Shown: piece after piece, positions 43,078-52,220 of the stretch
Layout: each line of letters starts with the position of its first letter
Position numbering within the stretch: the stretch's first letter is position 1
NCBI RefSeq assembly: GCF_900162615.1
Contig: NZ_FUFN01000008.1
Span: 248,001 to 312,000, forward strand
Length of the DNA stretch: 64,000 nt
Origin: Virgibacillus proomii
GTDB taxonomy: Bacteria > Bacillota > Bacilli > Bacillales > Amphibacillaceae
Direction: 5' to 3'
Made by a program: the position numbers and the translations under genes
The notes under the pieces: generated by a model
The model's input: only the letters and a program-made list of their open reading frames with translations
Told to the model about the DNA's origin: nothing
Databases searched by the model: none

Positions 43078-43183
43078 ACGTAAAACGTCCTTTCCTTTCA
43101 AACTCCTTTACAAAACGGTATAATATCTTTTATACTCCTCTTCTATCCTATTAAAAAATACAATAAAAAGGAAGAGAATTATT

Positions 43184-44551
43184 ATGTATACAACAACTAG
43201 TTTAGGTCAAAAGTTAAAGCTGTTTAGTGTTATTTTAGTCCCCATCCTTGTTACACAAATAAGTATGTATTTAATGAATATTTTCGATACGATGATGTCT
43301 GGACAGGCTAGTGCAATAGATCTTGCCGGTGTTGCCATTGGCTCAAGCTTATGGGTTCCCATTTTCACAGGAATTAACGGCATTTTATTAGCGATCACTC
43401 CAATTATTGCCCAATTATTAGGTGCAAAGTCCATTGAAAAGATTACTGAAATGGTTCAACAGGCAATCTATCTTTGTTTTTTATTAGCAATCTTTGTTTT
43501 TATTATGGGGGTTCTATTGCTTAACCCTGTAATTGAATTGATGCAATTAGAAAACGGTGTAGCTCATACCGCAAAATTTTATTTAATTGCCCTTGGAACT
43601 GGAATTATTCCTTTATTTATTTTTAATACATTACGCTGCTTTATTGACGCACTTGGACAAACACGTATATCTATGTTGATTATTTTATTGTCATTGCCAT
43701 TGAATCTGTTTTTTAATTATGTATTTATTTTTGGAAAATTTGGTGTGCCAGCTTATGGTGGAATTGGTGCAGGAATAGCAACGTCCATCACGTATTGGCT
43801 CGTATGCATAATCGCCTGTATTGTCGTTCATAAATTATCTCCATTCCGTCAATTTAATGTTCTTATCCACTGGATTAAACCATCTTTTTCCGTTTGGTGG
43901 GAACAATTAAAAATAGGAGTTCCTATTGGCTCTGCCATGTTTTTTGAAACAAGTATTTTTTCTGCTGTAACTTTATTTATGAGTGCTTATAGTACATATA
44001 CGATTGCAGCACACCAAGCAGCAATGAATTTTGCTTCGCTTTTATACATGATCCCACTTAGTGTAGGAATGGCGTTAACGATTGCAATAGGATTTGAAGT
44101 CGGAGCAAAGCGATTTCGTGATGCCAGAGTGTATGGATATATCGGTATAAGCGGTGGGATTTTCATTGCCACATTTGCCGGGTTAGTTATATATTTTTCC
44201 AGGGATATAGTTGCTGAATTATATAATTCTAATCAAGAAGTAATAACATTAACGAAGCAATTTCTTATCTATGCCATTTTCTTTCAATTCGCAGATGCTT
44301 TCGGTGCGCCTCTTCAAGGAGCATTACGTGGTTATAAAGATGTGCATATTACATTAATTATGGCTTTAGTTTCCTATTGGATCATTGGCCTGCCTGTCGG
44401 TTGGGCTCTCGCTAACTTTACATCATTAGAGCCGTTCGGATATTGGATAGGAATCATCACTGGATTATCTTGTGGCGCTATTGCATTGTTAGCTCGTCTC
44501 CTTTACTTACAGCACAAGTTCAGCAAAAAAGCTGTATATGTTAAAGGTTAA
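43184..44551 (+). CDS. MATE-family multidrug/Na+ exporter
   Basis: A 455-residue membrane protein with twelve helices in two similar halves. Family features include LVTQISMYLMNIFDTMMSG (18-36) in helix 1 and the corresponding SAMFFETSIFSAVTLFMSAY (about 248-267) in helix 7. It belongs with the NorM/YojI type, which expel cationic drugs in exchange for Na+ or H+. The true substrate is unknown. The ATG is preceded by AAAAGGAAGAG; TTTACA and TATACT (43107-43136, spacing 18) could be its promoter. It is divergent from murG. Confidence 0.88.
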   Translation: MYTTTSLGQKLKLFSVILVPILVTQISMYLMNIFDTMMSGQASAIDLAGVAIGSSLWVPIFTGINGILLAITPIIAQLLGAKSIEKITEMVQQAIYLCFLLAIFVFIMGVLLLNPVIELMQLENGVAHTAKFYLIALGTGIIPLFIFNTLRCFIDALGQTRISMLIILLSLPLNLFFNYVFIFGKFGVPAYGGIGAGIATSITYWLVCIIACIVVHKLSPFRQFNVLIHWIKPSFSVWWEQLKIGVPIGSAMFFETSIFSAVTLFMSAYSTYTIAAHQAAMNFASLLYMIPLSVGMALTIAIGFEVGAKRFRDARVYGYIGISGGIFIATFAGLVIYFSRDIVAELYNSNQEVITLTKQFLIYAIFFQFADAFGAPLQGALRGYKDVHITLIMALVSYWIIGLPVGWALANFTSLEPFGYWIGIITGLSCGAIALLARLLYLQHKFSKKAVYVKG

Positions 44552-44715
44552 TTCGTCAGGAAAAAAGGAGCCGCTTCTCTCAAAGCTCGAAAAATTATAA
44601 ACAGATTTTTCGGAGAGAATACGGCACCTTTGCTGGGTATGGAAGAACTTAGCTTATACACTTAAATTTTCCTTAGATAAATTCGCTAATTGTAAGGAAA
44701 GTAGTAACTTTTTTA
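44552..44715. other. Convergent spacer with a weak hairpin
   Basis: CGAAAAAT pairs with ATTTTTCG (44588-44619) and ACGGCACC at 44623 recalls the end of module A, but the rest of the module is absent. No clear terminator. Confidence 0.35.
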
Positions 44716-45903
44716 TTATAGAAAAATTCCAACAACAGATGCGGATAAAATGGACGCTAATGTTGCCCCAATTAATAGCTTCATCCCAAAGCCAGATACG
44801 CTTACTGCTTTTTCCGCATCTATTCCTTTTACGGTACCGGCAATAATACCAATAGATGAGAAGTTAGCAAAACTTGTTAGAAAGACTGTCACAATTCCGA
44901 TAGTTTTTTCTGACATTTGACCTAACAAAGGTTGAAACTCTAACATGGCAACAAATTCGTTGGTTACAATTTTAGTACCCATAATAGCACCTGCCTTAAT
45001 AACCTCACCAGGGGAAATTCCCATTAATAATCCAATTGGTGCAAGAACATAACCTAATATTTGTTGCAGCGTAGTACCTGCGAAAATTAATTGGATGAGC
45101 CAGTTAACCAATTCTAGTGAAGCAATAAATGCAATCAACATTGCTGCAACAATCAGTGCAATTTTCCCACCTTCTAGTGCACCATTACCCATTGCCTCAA
45201 AAATGCTTTTATCATTACTAACATCCTTTATATCTACTACATCTTTTTCCTTCGGTACATTAACCGGTGCTATTACAGAGGCGACCATAAGTGCACTGAA
45301 CATATTTAGTGGTAATGCAACTAAAACATATTCAGCTGGAAGCATTTGTAAATATGCACCAACAATCGATGCTGATACAGAACCCATTGCGGAAGCACTA
45401 ACAATATAAAGACGATTGTCATTTAGATAGTGGAATTGTGAGCGAATAGCAATTAACGTTTCCGATTGTCCAAAAAAGATACTGTTAACAGCATTAAACG
45501 ATTCCACTTTTGGCAGACCTGTTACTTTTGAAATTAAAGCTCCAATATACTTGATAATTGTTGGCAGAATTTTCAAATATGTGAGTACAGATAATAAGGT
45601 TGCAAAGAAGACAATTAATAAGAGAACATTAAAAAAGAAGACGCCGCCTTCTTCTAGCTGAAAACCTCCAACAACAAAGTTTATTCCCTTTGAACCAAAC
45701 TCAATCAATTTATTAAAACCTGCTGAAATACCCGTAATAACTGCTTGTCCAACTTCAGTTTTAAACATAAATAATGTGATCAGAAGCTGAAAGACTAGCA
45801 TAATACCAATGGCTTTGTAATTAATATTCTTTTTGTCATTTGACATTAAATATGCTATTCCAAGAACAACAGCAATGGCTAATAACCCAAGAAGAATCCC
45901 CAC
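44716..45903 (-). CDS. nupC: NupC-family concentrative nucleoside transporter
   Basis: A 395-residue membrane protein of the CNT family with the conserved blocks FFNVLLLIVFFATLLSVLTYL (given as FFNVLLLIVFF, ATLLSVLTYL), SFNAVNSIFFGQSETLIAIR (shown as FNAVNSIFFGQSETL), VSASIVGAYLQML, and GTKIVTNEFVAMLEF with the nucleoside-contacting NEFVA. It imports nucleosides with H+ or Na+. Start codon is GTG, nine bases behind GGGAGG, with no better start nearby. Monocistronic. The gene symbol follows the B. subtilis family name; the paralogue identity is not certain. Confidence 0.88.
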   Translation of the reverse strand: MGILLGLLAIAVVLGIAYLMSNDKKNINYKAIGIMLVFQLLITLFMFKTEVGQAVITGISAGFNKLIEFGSKGINFVVGGFQLEEGGVFFFNVLLLIVFFATLLSVLTYLKILPTIIKYIGALISKVTGLPKVESFNAVNSIFFGQSETLIAIRSQFHYLNDNRLYIVSASAMGSVSASIVGAYLQMLPAEYVLVALPLNMFSALMVASVIAPVNVPKEKDVVDIKDVSNDKSIFEAMGNGALEGGKIALIVAAMLIAFIASLELVNWLIQLIFAGTTLQQILGYVLAPIGLLMGISPGEVIKAGAIMGTKIVTNEFVAMLEFQPLLGQMSEKTIGIVTVFLTSFANFSSIGIIAGTVKGIDAEKAVSVSGFGMKLLIGATLASILSASVVGIFL

Positions 45904-45957
45904 GATGTATTTCCTCCCTTAATTAATGTAACTGTTTTCATAGTTCTTTCAATAGTT

Positions 45958-45986
45958 ATTGTAACAAGTTGTCAGACGTCATGCAA
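45958..45986 (-). promoter_or_regulatory. Probable promoter of the nucleoside transporter
   Basis: TTGCAT (45981-45986) and TACAAT (45958-45963) on the minus strand, 17 bases apart, with a TG extension ahead of the -10. Confidence 0.55.
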
Positions 45987-46194
45987 GTGATTGTTTTTTC
46001 TGTCAATTATTGTCCATATAAGTATATTTCCCTACCACTTTGTGTAATAATCTGGTAATTACTATTGCTTGTTTTTAGAGCATAATCATTTTTTAACAGA
46101 TAGACATTATCTATACGTGTTTGTGATTATGAAGGGAGGAGTTTTCAGAAAATTATCTCGTGTGAATGTAAATATTTATAATGTTTTTCTTTGT

Positions 46195-46600
46195 TCTCGA
46201 AAAATCGCAATGTTATTCAAGAAGTTTTATTTGTCCTAGAAAACGCAATGCGTCGCTGCCGTAGCTTCTCTGTCCTGTCACCTGCGAACGAATTGGCATT
46301 TTGGGTAGCGTTATTTCCCACTTAGAACCTACACCTATATTTCTATCACTTTTGAAGTGAGGTCTTACAGCACTTTAGATGTAGAATAAAGAAAATATGC
46401 CTCTAAACATGGGTATGCCGACGCCTGAGCGGCAAGCCCGATTTTAGTCGGCCTTCCTTTAGATTCGAGTCGATGGTGACCTTATCATAGAAAGAAGATC
46501 GAAGTTTGCTAGCAGCACAAGCACTTAAGCAGAAATATTAATTCTTTTGTACAAACGTTCGCTTCAGCAAAGAGTTAATAAATATCCACCATCGAGGAGC
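46195..46600 (+). repeat. Repeat copy 12: module D, A right part, module C
   Basis: D: TCGAAAAATCGCAATG ... GTAGCTTCTCTGTCCTG (46197-46278). A middle: GAACGAATTGGCATTTTGGG and TTATTTCCCACTTAGAACC. The A end is AGCACTTTAGATGTAGAATAAAG, joined at 46384 to C (AGAAAATATGCCTCTAAAC, then AGCCCGATTTTAGTCGGCC, AGAAAGAAGATCGAAG). Hairpin 1 of A is absent, replaced by D. Confidence 0.75.
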
Positions 46601-46621
46601 GGAGATAATCTCGTAAACTAA

Positions 46622-46717
46622 TCTTAGAAAAACTTAGCTTGGCGCCAAGTCTTTAGCGAAAGCTGTAGATTTTCTTATACGATAACCATAAAGTTTTATA
46701 CTTTCCTATAGTATAAA
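46622..46717 (+). repeat. Module B without an A insert
   Basis: TTAGAAAAACTTAGCTTGG ... TTTTCTTATACGATAACCATAAAG ... TATACTTTCCTATAGTATA. This copy shows the uninterrupted junction GATAACCATAAAG where copy 1 (4301-4624) carries the whole A module flanked by GATAAA on both sides. It ends next to the odhB terminator. Confidence 0.85.
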
Positions 46718-46752
46718 AAAACCCTTACTCCACAAACAGAGTAAGGGTTAAT
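46716..46752 (-). terminator. Terminator of odhAB
   Basis: AACCCTTACTC pairs with GAGTAAGGGTT around an 8-base loop, followed on the minus strand by TTTTTTAT. It lies 14 bases past the odhB stop. Confidence 0.9.
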
Positions 46753-46765
46753 ATCTATAGCTTAT

Positions 46766-48037
46766 TTAACCTTCTAAGAGCAAGTCATATGGGTCTTCAA
46801 GCAATTGCTTAACACGAACAAGAAACTGTACTGCTTCTTTTCCATCAACAATACGATGATCATAAGATAATGCCAAATACATCATTGGGCGCACTTCAAT
46901 ACTGTCATCGGGCATAACAACTGCACGTTTTTGGATGTTATGCATACCTAGAATACCGACTTGTGGCGCGTTTAGGATCGGAGTTGATAACATAGAACCA
47001 AATGTCCCGCCATTTGTTATCGTAAACGTACCGCCTTGTAAATCACTCATTTCTAATTTCTTGTCACGAGCCTTTAGACTGAGGTCTTTAATTTCTTTTT
47101 CTACTCCTGCAAAATCCAGACGATCTGCATCACGTACTACTGGAACTACTAAACCGTCCTCTGTGGAAACAGCAATACCAATGTCATAGAATTTCTTTAT
47201 TATAAGTTCATTTCCTTGAATTTCTGCATTTAATAATGGGAAATCTTTCAAAGCACCCACTACAGCTTTTGTAAAGAAAGACATAAACCCTAATTTCACA
47301 CCATGTTTTTCAATGAATTTTTCTTTTCGTTCACTGCGCAACTTCATAACATTTGTTAAATCTACTTCATTAAACGTAGTTAACATTGCTGCTTCATGCT
47401 GAACTTCAACAAGGCGCTTAGCGATTGTTTGACGGCGACGTGACATTTTAACTCGTTCTACCGGCTTAGAGAATTCTGTTTTCTCTGCTGATTTTTCCTC
47501 TTGTTTTACTAATTGCTTTTGCGGTTTATCAGCATTTTTAGCTGCTTCCTCCACATCTTCTGGGCGAATCCGTCCCAATGGATCACGTGGACTAATCTTG
47601 CTTAAATCAATATTCAGTTCACGGGCACGTTTTCTAGCAGCAGGTGAAGCAATCACTCCAGCAACTCCAGTTTCCTTCTGCTCTTTAGTATCTTCTTGCT
47701 TAGGCTGTTCCTGCTTTGGAGATTCCGATTGCTGATCTACTTTTTCTTCTTCTTTATCTTCTGTTGGCTTGGATTCTGCTTGTGTAATGCTTCCTGCCTC
47801 AGCATTTTCGTCAATTTTTGCAATAACATCGCCAACTTCTACATCTTCGCCTTCAACTTGAATAATTTCTGTAATCACACCAGAATATTCTGAGTTTACT
47901 TCCACATTTACTTTATCTGTTTCTAATTCAACAACTGGGTCCCCTTTTTCCACCTTGTCTCCTTCTTTAACCAACCACTCCGCAATAGTTCCTTCTGTAA
48001 TTGATTCTGCCAGCTCTGGTATTTTTATTTCACTCAT
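46766..48037 (-). CDS. odhB: 2-oxoglutarate dehydrogenase E2 (dihydrolipoamide succinyltransferase)
   Basis: A 423-residue enzyme. Lipoyl domain at 1-75 with Lys42 in ETDKVNVE, an acidic Gln/Glu/Lys-rich linker (about 85-125), a peripheral subunit-binding domain (about 128-165: ASPAARKRARELNIDL), a second linker, and the catalytic domain with His394 and Asp398 in DHRIVDG. It transfers succinyl groups to CoA in the TCA cycle. The ATG overlaps the last eight bases of odhA, which supplies the ribosome binding site GGAGGAG. A shared E3 is expected elsewhere in the genome. Confidence 0.96.
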   Translation of the reverse strand: MSEIKIPELAESITEGTIAEWLVKEGDKVEKGDPVVELETDKVNVEVNSEYSGVITEIIQVEGEDVEVGDVIAKIDENAEAGSITQAESKPTEDKEEEKVDQQSESPKQEQPKQEDTKEQKETGVAGVIASPAARKRARELNIDLSKISPRDPLGRIRPEDVEEAAKNADKPQKQLVKQEEKSAEKTEFSKPVERVKMSRRRQTIAKRLVEVQHEAAMLTTFNEVDLTNVMKLRSERKEKFIEKHGVKLGFMSFFTKAVVGALKDFPLLNAEIQGNELIIKKFYDIGIAVSTEDGLVVPVVRDADRLDFAGVEKEIKDLSLKARDKKLEMSDLQGGTFTITNGGTFGSMLSTPILNAPQVGILGMHNIQKRAVVMPDDSIEVRPMMYLALSYDHRIVDGKEAVQFLVRVKQLLEDPYDLLLEG

Positions 48038-50885
48038 CAGAATCTCCTCCTTTTGTTGGGGTTATCGCTTTTTGAACAATTTGTTTTTGCTCTGTCTTAT
48101 GGACATTTGGAACACCTACTGCTGGTGAAGAACGATCTGGACGACCGATATAACGTAATGTTTGCCCATCTTTTAGCAAGTCTCTCAAGTAATCGTCAAC
48201 GAAATCCCAGCATCCCATATTTTGTGGTTCTTCTTGCACCCAGACAATTTCTTCTAAGTTCGGCAAAGCGTTTATCTCTTTTTCCAATTGTATTTTAGGG
48301 AATGGATATATTTGTTCTAAACGTATTGCTCGTAGCCAATTAAAATTGTCATCCGCCTGTTCAATCGCTTCTTCAATATCTACCATAATTTTACCGCTTC
48401 CAATCAGTAAGCGTTTAGCATTCTTCTTACTTACCTTTAAGTTAGGCTGATCGCGGATAGCAAGGAACTTACCTTTGGTAAACTCTTCTGCTTTCGAAGC
48501 AATTCGTTGATTTCGAATCAAGCTGCTTTTCGGCGTCATAACGACTAATGGTCTAGCTTCTTCCTTATTACGTAAAGCTGCCTGTCTACGAATTAAATGG
48601 AAGAATTGTGCAGACGATGTAACATATGCTACAATCCAGTTATTCTCTGCAGCCATTTGAAGAAAGCGCTCTAGTCTTGCACTGGAATGTTCCGGTCCCT
48701 GTCCTTCATAACCATGAGGAAGGAGCATCACCATATTCGATTTATCTCCCCATTTTGCCCGTGCCGAAGAAATAAATTGGTCAAAGATAACTTGCGCTAC
48801 ATTGGCAAAATCGCCAAACTGCGCCTCCCAGATTACTAGAGTATTCGTCGCTTCTACACTATATCCGTATTCAAAACCTAACACACCCGTTTCAGATAAA
48901 GGACTGTTGCGGATGTCAAAGGAGGTTTTTGCTTCTTCAAGCATATGCATTGGGCAGAATTTTTCACTTGTCTCAACATCGTGCAACACTAGATGACGAT
49001 GAGCAAACGTACCTCTTTCGGTATCTTGTCCGGTAAGACGAATTGGAATTCCATCACGTAAAATGGAAGCATAAGCTAATGCTTCTCCAGTACCCCAATC
49101 TGCCTTTTCCCCATTCTCTAATGCATTTTCACGTCGCTTCAAAATTCTCTCCAGCTTTTTATTACTGTTAAAACCTTCAGGACGTTCTAATAATCCTTTA
49201 TTCAACGAACGTAAAGTTTCTAGGTCAACAGCAGTCTCATATTTATCTAACCCATTTTTTAATGCTTCCGGCATAAACATAGACTCTGCTTCACCAGTTT
49301 CGTTTTCTTTCATATTATCGTAAATATCTTGCAATTTATCGAGGGCGCGCTGCTTCATCTCTTTAAATTGCTCTTCTCTTATAATCTCTTTTTCTTGTAA
49401 ATCTTTAGCAAATATATACGCTACAGTAGGATGCTCATCGATCATTTTGTATAGAACCGGCTGTGTCATTCGTGGTTCGTCCATTTCGTTATGACCATAA
49501 CGACGATAACCAACTAAATCAATGAGAAAGTCCTTGTTAAACTTTTGACGATACTCATAAGCAATTTGAACTGCAGAAATACAAGCAATTGGATCATCTG
49601 CATTTACATGAATAATGGGAACTTCAAACCCTTTAGCAAGATCACTTGCATAGCGGGTCGAACGACCATCTTTTTGCTCCGTTGTATAGCCTAATAAGTT
49701 GTTTGCAATAATATGCAATGAACCGCCAGTAGAATATCCTGGAAGATTACTTAGGTTAAAGGTTTCAGCGACAATTCCTTCACCGATAAATGCTGCATCA
49801 CCATGGATAAGAACTGGAATCGCTTTATTCTTATCTTGTTTGGGATACCCTTTTTCATAACGATCATCCTGTGCAGCACGAGCTAATCCTTCGACAACTG
49901 GATTAACGAATTCCAAGTGAGAGGGATTGTGCGCTAGACGAATTCGCGTTACACTTTCTTTTCCATCTGGTTCTTTTGTTGCACCGAAATGATATTTTAC
50001 ATCACCCGTCCAACCATAATTAATTCCCATTGAACCTTCAGAAGGAATTAACTCTTTATTCGGAGAGTGGTGAAATTCAGAAAAAATTCTATCATATGGC
50101 TTGCCGAGCACATGGGCTAATACCGCAAGTCGACCACGGTGAGCCATACCCATCATAATGTTTTCAACTTTATCAGCACTCGCATTTTTCACAATTTGAT
50201 CTAACATGGGTACCATAATTTCTAATCCTTCAATAGAAAACCGCTTTTGACCTACAAACGTCTTTTGTAAAAATTCTTCAAATCCTTCGACCTGTATAAG
50301 TCTTTCTAATAGCTTCGTTTTCTCATCGTCGGATAAGCTGAGCCTCGCTTTACCTGACTCAATTAAATCTAGCAGCCACTTGCGTTCGTCATCATTATTG
50401 ACATGATCAAATTCGAATGTAATCGTGCCAGAATAGTACTTTTTCAATTCTTTTACAACATCTAATCCATTTTCTACCTTGCTTGGAGCGTTTTCCCATA
50501 ACCAAGAAGCTGGAATACTTGCTAAGTCTCCTTCCGTTAACCCGTATGTTACTGGATCAACTAATTCAGACTTGCGCTTTTTCATGCCAACTGGATAGAT
50601 TTCTGCCTCCAGATGCCCGCAACGCCGAATAGCCTCAACAAGTTTCATTGCTGAGGTAAGTTTCTTTACATCGTCTATGGATGTAGCTTCAGCTGCTGCT
50701 CCAGCCGCAACATTTGTTTGGGATAACCATTGAGGGGCTCCATGCTCATCGAACATTTTTTTAATGGATGGATCTACTGCCTCTGGATCCTCTTTGTACA
50801 AATCGTATTGCTCTTCTACATACCCCAAGTTTGGACCATGAAATTCGGACCAGAATCTCTCATTGGATTCTTCATTCTGTGCCAA
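48030..50885 (-). CDS. odhA: 2-oxoglutarate dehydrogenase E1
   Basis: A 951-residue thiamine-diphosphate enzyme with the OdhA N-terminal segment (ESNERFWSEFHGPN), the active-site HRGRLAVLAHVLGKP block (about 255-269), the ThDP motif HGDAAFIGEGIVAETFN (about 362-378) and the C-terminal transketolase-like domain (HGYEGQGPEHSSAR). It decarboxylates 2-oxoglutarate and loads the succinyl group on OdhB. The start codon is TTG nine bases behind ATGGGGG; no ATG lies near the conserved N-terminus. Promoter at 50949-50977. Confidence 0.96.
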   Translation of the reverse strand: MAQNEESNERFWSEFHGPNLGYVEEQYDLYKEDPEAVDPSIKKMFDEHGAPQWLSQTNVAAGAAAEATSIDDVKKLTSAMKLVEAIRRCGHLEAEIYPVGMKKRKSELVDPVTYGLTEGDLASIPASWLWENAPSKVENGLDVVKELKKYYSGTITFEFDHVNNDDERKWLLDLIESGKARLSLSDDEKTKLLERLIQVEGFEEFLQKTFVGQKRFSIEGLEIMVPMLDQIVKNASADKVENIMMGMAHRGRLAVLAHVLGKPYDRIFSEFHHSPNKELIPSEGSMGINYGWTGDVKYHFGATKEPDGKESVTRIRLAHNPSHLEFVNPVVEGLARAAQDDRYEKGYPKQDKNKAIPVLIHGDAAFIGEGIVAETFNLSNLPGYSTGGSLHIIANNLLGYTTEQKDGRSTRYASDLAKGFEVPIIHVNADDPIACISAVQIAYEYRQKFNKDFLIDLVGYRRYGHNEMDEPRMTQPVLYKMIDEHPTVAYIFAKDLQEKEIIREEQFKEMKQRALDKLQDIYDNMKENETGEAESMFMPEALKNGLDKYETAVDLETLRSLNKGLLERPEGFNSNKKLERILKRRENALENGEKADWGTGEALAYASILRDGIPIRLTGQDTERGTFAHRHLVLHDVETSEKFCPMHMLEEAKTSFDIRNSPLSETGVLGFEYGYSVEATNTLVIWEAQFGDFANVAQVIFDQFISSARAKWGDKSNMVMLLPHGYEGQGPEHSSARLERFLQMAAENNWIVAYVTSSAQFFHLIRRQAALRNKEEARPLVVMTPKSSLIRNQRIASKAEEFTKGKFLAIRDQPNLKVSKKNAKRLLIGSGKIMVDIEEAIEQADDNFNWLRAIRLEQIYPFPKIQLEKEINALPNLEEIVWVQEEPQNMGCWDFVDDYLRDLLKDGQTLRYIGRPDRSSPAVGVPNVHKTEQKQIVQKAITPTKGGDSDE

Positions 50886-50948
50886 CTTTTATACCCCCAT
50901 TAGAAGTTACGTAATCCGTTCTGAAACGGTATACATTATTCAATCTAC

Positions 50949-50977
50949 ATTATAGAACTGACTATAGATTACTTCAA
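50949..50977 (-). promoter_or_regulatory. Sigma-A promoter of odhAB
   Basis: TTGAAG (50972-50977) and TATAAT (50949-50954) on the minus strand with a 17-base spacer, about 64 bases before the TTG start. Confidence 0.8.
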
Positions 50978-51087
50978 CTAATATACCTCATTTTATTTTG
51001 GCAGACAATACCATGTTTTAATTATAATTATAAACAGAATTTTCAAATGGCTTAACTTACTATAAAACATGGTATATCCTCTTTGAT

Positions 51088-51262
51088 TTAGCAAAAATCG
51101 CGGGCTCCCTTGAAAATCGCCAAATTTCGCTTCCGAAGTTTTTCTTGTCCTAGATCTCCAAAGGATTGGGCAAATGGGTGTGTTATCTCCCACTTAGACA
51201 ACTTCGTATTCCTTTTAACTTTTGAAGTGAAAATCTTACGGAAACTTAAGTGTAAGAAACTT
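51088..51262 (+). repeat. Repeat copy 14: module D and A right part, diverged
   Basis: CCTTGAAAATCGCCAAATTTC and GAAGTTTTTCTTGTCCTAG (D) lead into GGATTGGGCAAATGGGTGTG, TTATCTCCCACTTAGAC and a TTTTGAAGTGAAAATCTTACGG end (A). CCCACTT with the following AAGTGAAA keeps part of the hairpin 2 pairing. The element ends before the small membrane protein gene. Confidence 0.65.
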
Positions 51263-51394
51263 ATATTTATGAAGGATGATTTGTTCCAACTGAGAATATA
51301 ATCAACACTATGGACGATTGTTTCATTTTTGGGCATGTTTCGTTATAATAGAATTAATCTTATTATGGTCACTATTTAAAGGGAGGATGGAAAG

Positions 51395-51496
51395 ATGAAG
51401 TTAGCTTTATTAATGGGGGTTATTGCTGTATTTATGGTGTCTTTTTTTACTTCCGGATACGAATCAAAACCGGGAATGCCAAAAAAACAACAATAA
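51395..51496 (+). CDS. 33-residue single-pass membrane peptide
   Basis: The frame starts MKLALLMGVIAVFMVSFFTS, a hydrophobic helix of about 20 residues, and ends in a short basic tail (SKPGMPKKQQ). The ATG is eight bases behind AAAGGGAGG, and a strong terminator follows the stop after four bases, so it is a complete transcription unit. A TATAAT-like GTTATAAT lies at about 51342-51349. I do not recognise the family. The layout resembles the small membrane peptides that modulate transporters or respond to stress, but no function can be assigned. Confidence 0.7.
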   Translation: MKLALLMGVIAVFMVSFFTSGYESKPGMPKKQQ

Positions 51497-51500
51497 AGGA

Positions 51501-51546
51501 AACGCAAACGGTAAAGGGTAGAGCTTTCCTACCGTTTGCGTTTTTT
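51501..51546 (+). terminator. Terminator of the small membrane peptide gene
   Basis: AACGCAAACGGTA (51501-51513) pairs perfectly with TACCGTTTGCGTT (51530-51542), followed by TTTT. Confidence 0.92.
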
Positions 51547-51676
51547 CTTAAAGAAAGTAAAATATCAAGTTGAAATGCAAGCTCTCACCTTGAGGATCTT
51601 AATGTCTAACCTATAAACACAGCTAGACTACAGCTTCTCTGCTAAAAATTTAGCATTTAATCAATACTTTTACATG

Positions 51677-52150
51677 TTATGTCAAGTTTGGAAATCCCTG
51701 CTGTCTTAATGCTTCGTATACAATAATCGCAGCGGTATTCGATAAATTTAATGATCTAACCTTATCACTCATATGAATACGTAAACACCTGTCTTCTTTT
51801 CCCGTTAATAAGTCACGTGGAATCCCATTTGTTTCTCTGCCAAACACAAAAAACAATTCCTCATCCGGATCACTAAAATCAAAATTGGTATAATGCTTTT
51901 TACCAAAGTTCTCAATATAATAATAGCTTGCTTTCGGATAGGTTTCATACAAGGACTGGATCGACTTATATTCACGAATATCTACATGATACCAGTAATC
52001 AAGTCCTGCTCTTTTCAACATCTTATCATCTGTTGAAAATCCAAGTGGATGAATTAAATGTAACGTTGCATTTGTTGCTAAACATGTTCTGGCTATATTG
52101 CCAGTGTTAGCTGGAATTTCTGGTTGATATAATACGACATGTAAACTCAC
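51677..52150 (-). CDS. trmL: tRNA (cytidine/uridine-34 2'-O)-methyltransferase TrmL
   Basis: A 157-residue SPOUT methyltransferase (formerly CspR/YibK) with the N-terminal VLYQPEIPANTGNIARTC motif (given 6-23) and the trefoil-knot C-terminus: FVFGRETNGIP, CLRIHMSDKVRSLNLSNTAA (about 124-143). It methylates the wobble nucleotide of tRNA-Leu isoacceptors. The start codon is GTG behind AAGGAGA. It is the last gene of a run with queG and yhbB, the same neighbours as in B. subtilis (yhbA-yhbB-cspR). Confidence 0.93.
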   Translation of the reverse strand: MSLHVVLYQPEIPANTGNIARTCLATNATLHLIHPLGFSTDDKMLKRAGLDYWYHVDIREYKSIQSLYETYPKASYYYIENFGKKHYTNFDFSDPDEELFFVFGRETNGIPRDLLTGKEDRCLRIHMSDKVRSLNLSNTAAIIVYEALRQQGFPNLT

Positions 52151-52220
52151 TTTTTCATTCTCCTTACGTCTATCTACGTTACAAGTATAGCACTATTTTC
52201 TTTATCCCAAAAGCGCTGTA

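Noticed and set aside
46140..46250. Short frame starting MKGGVFRKLS at about 46129
   Set aside because: The GGAGG lies inside the frame rather than before it, there is no ribosome binding site upstream, and the frame runs into module D of a repeat.
51300..51360. Sigma-B promoter before the small membrane peptide (GTTT and GGG elements)
   Set aside because: The spacing between the GTTT and GGGCAT elements is far too short for a sigma-B promoter.
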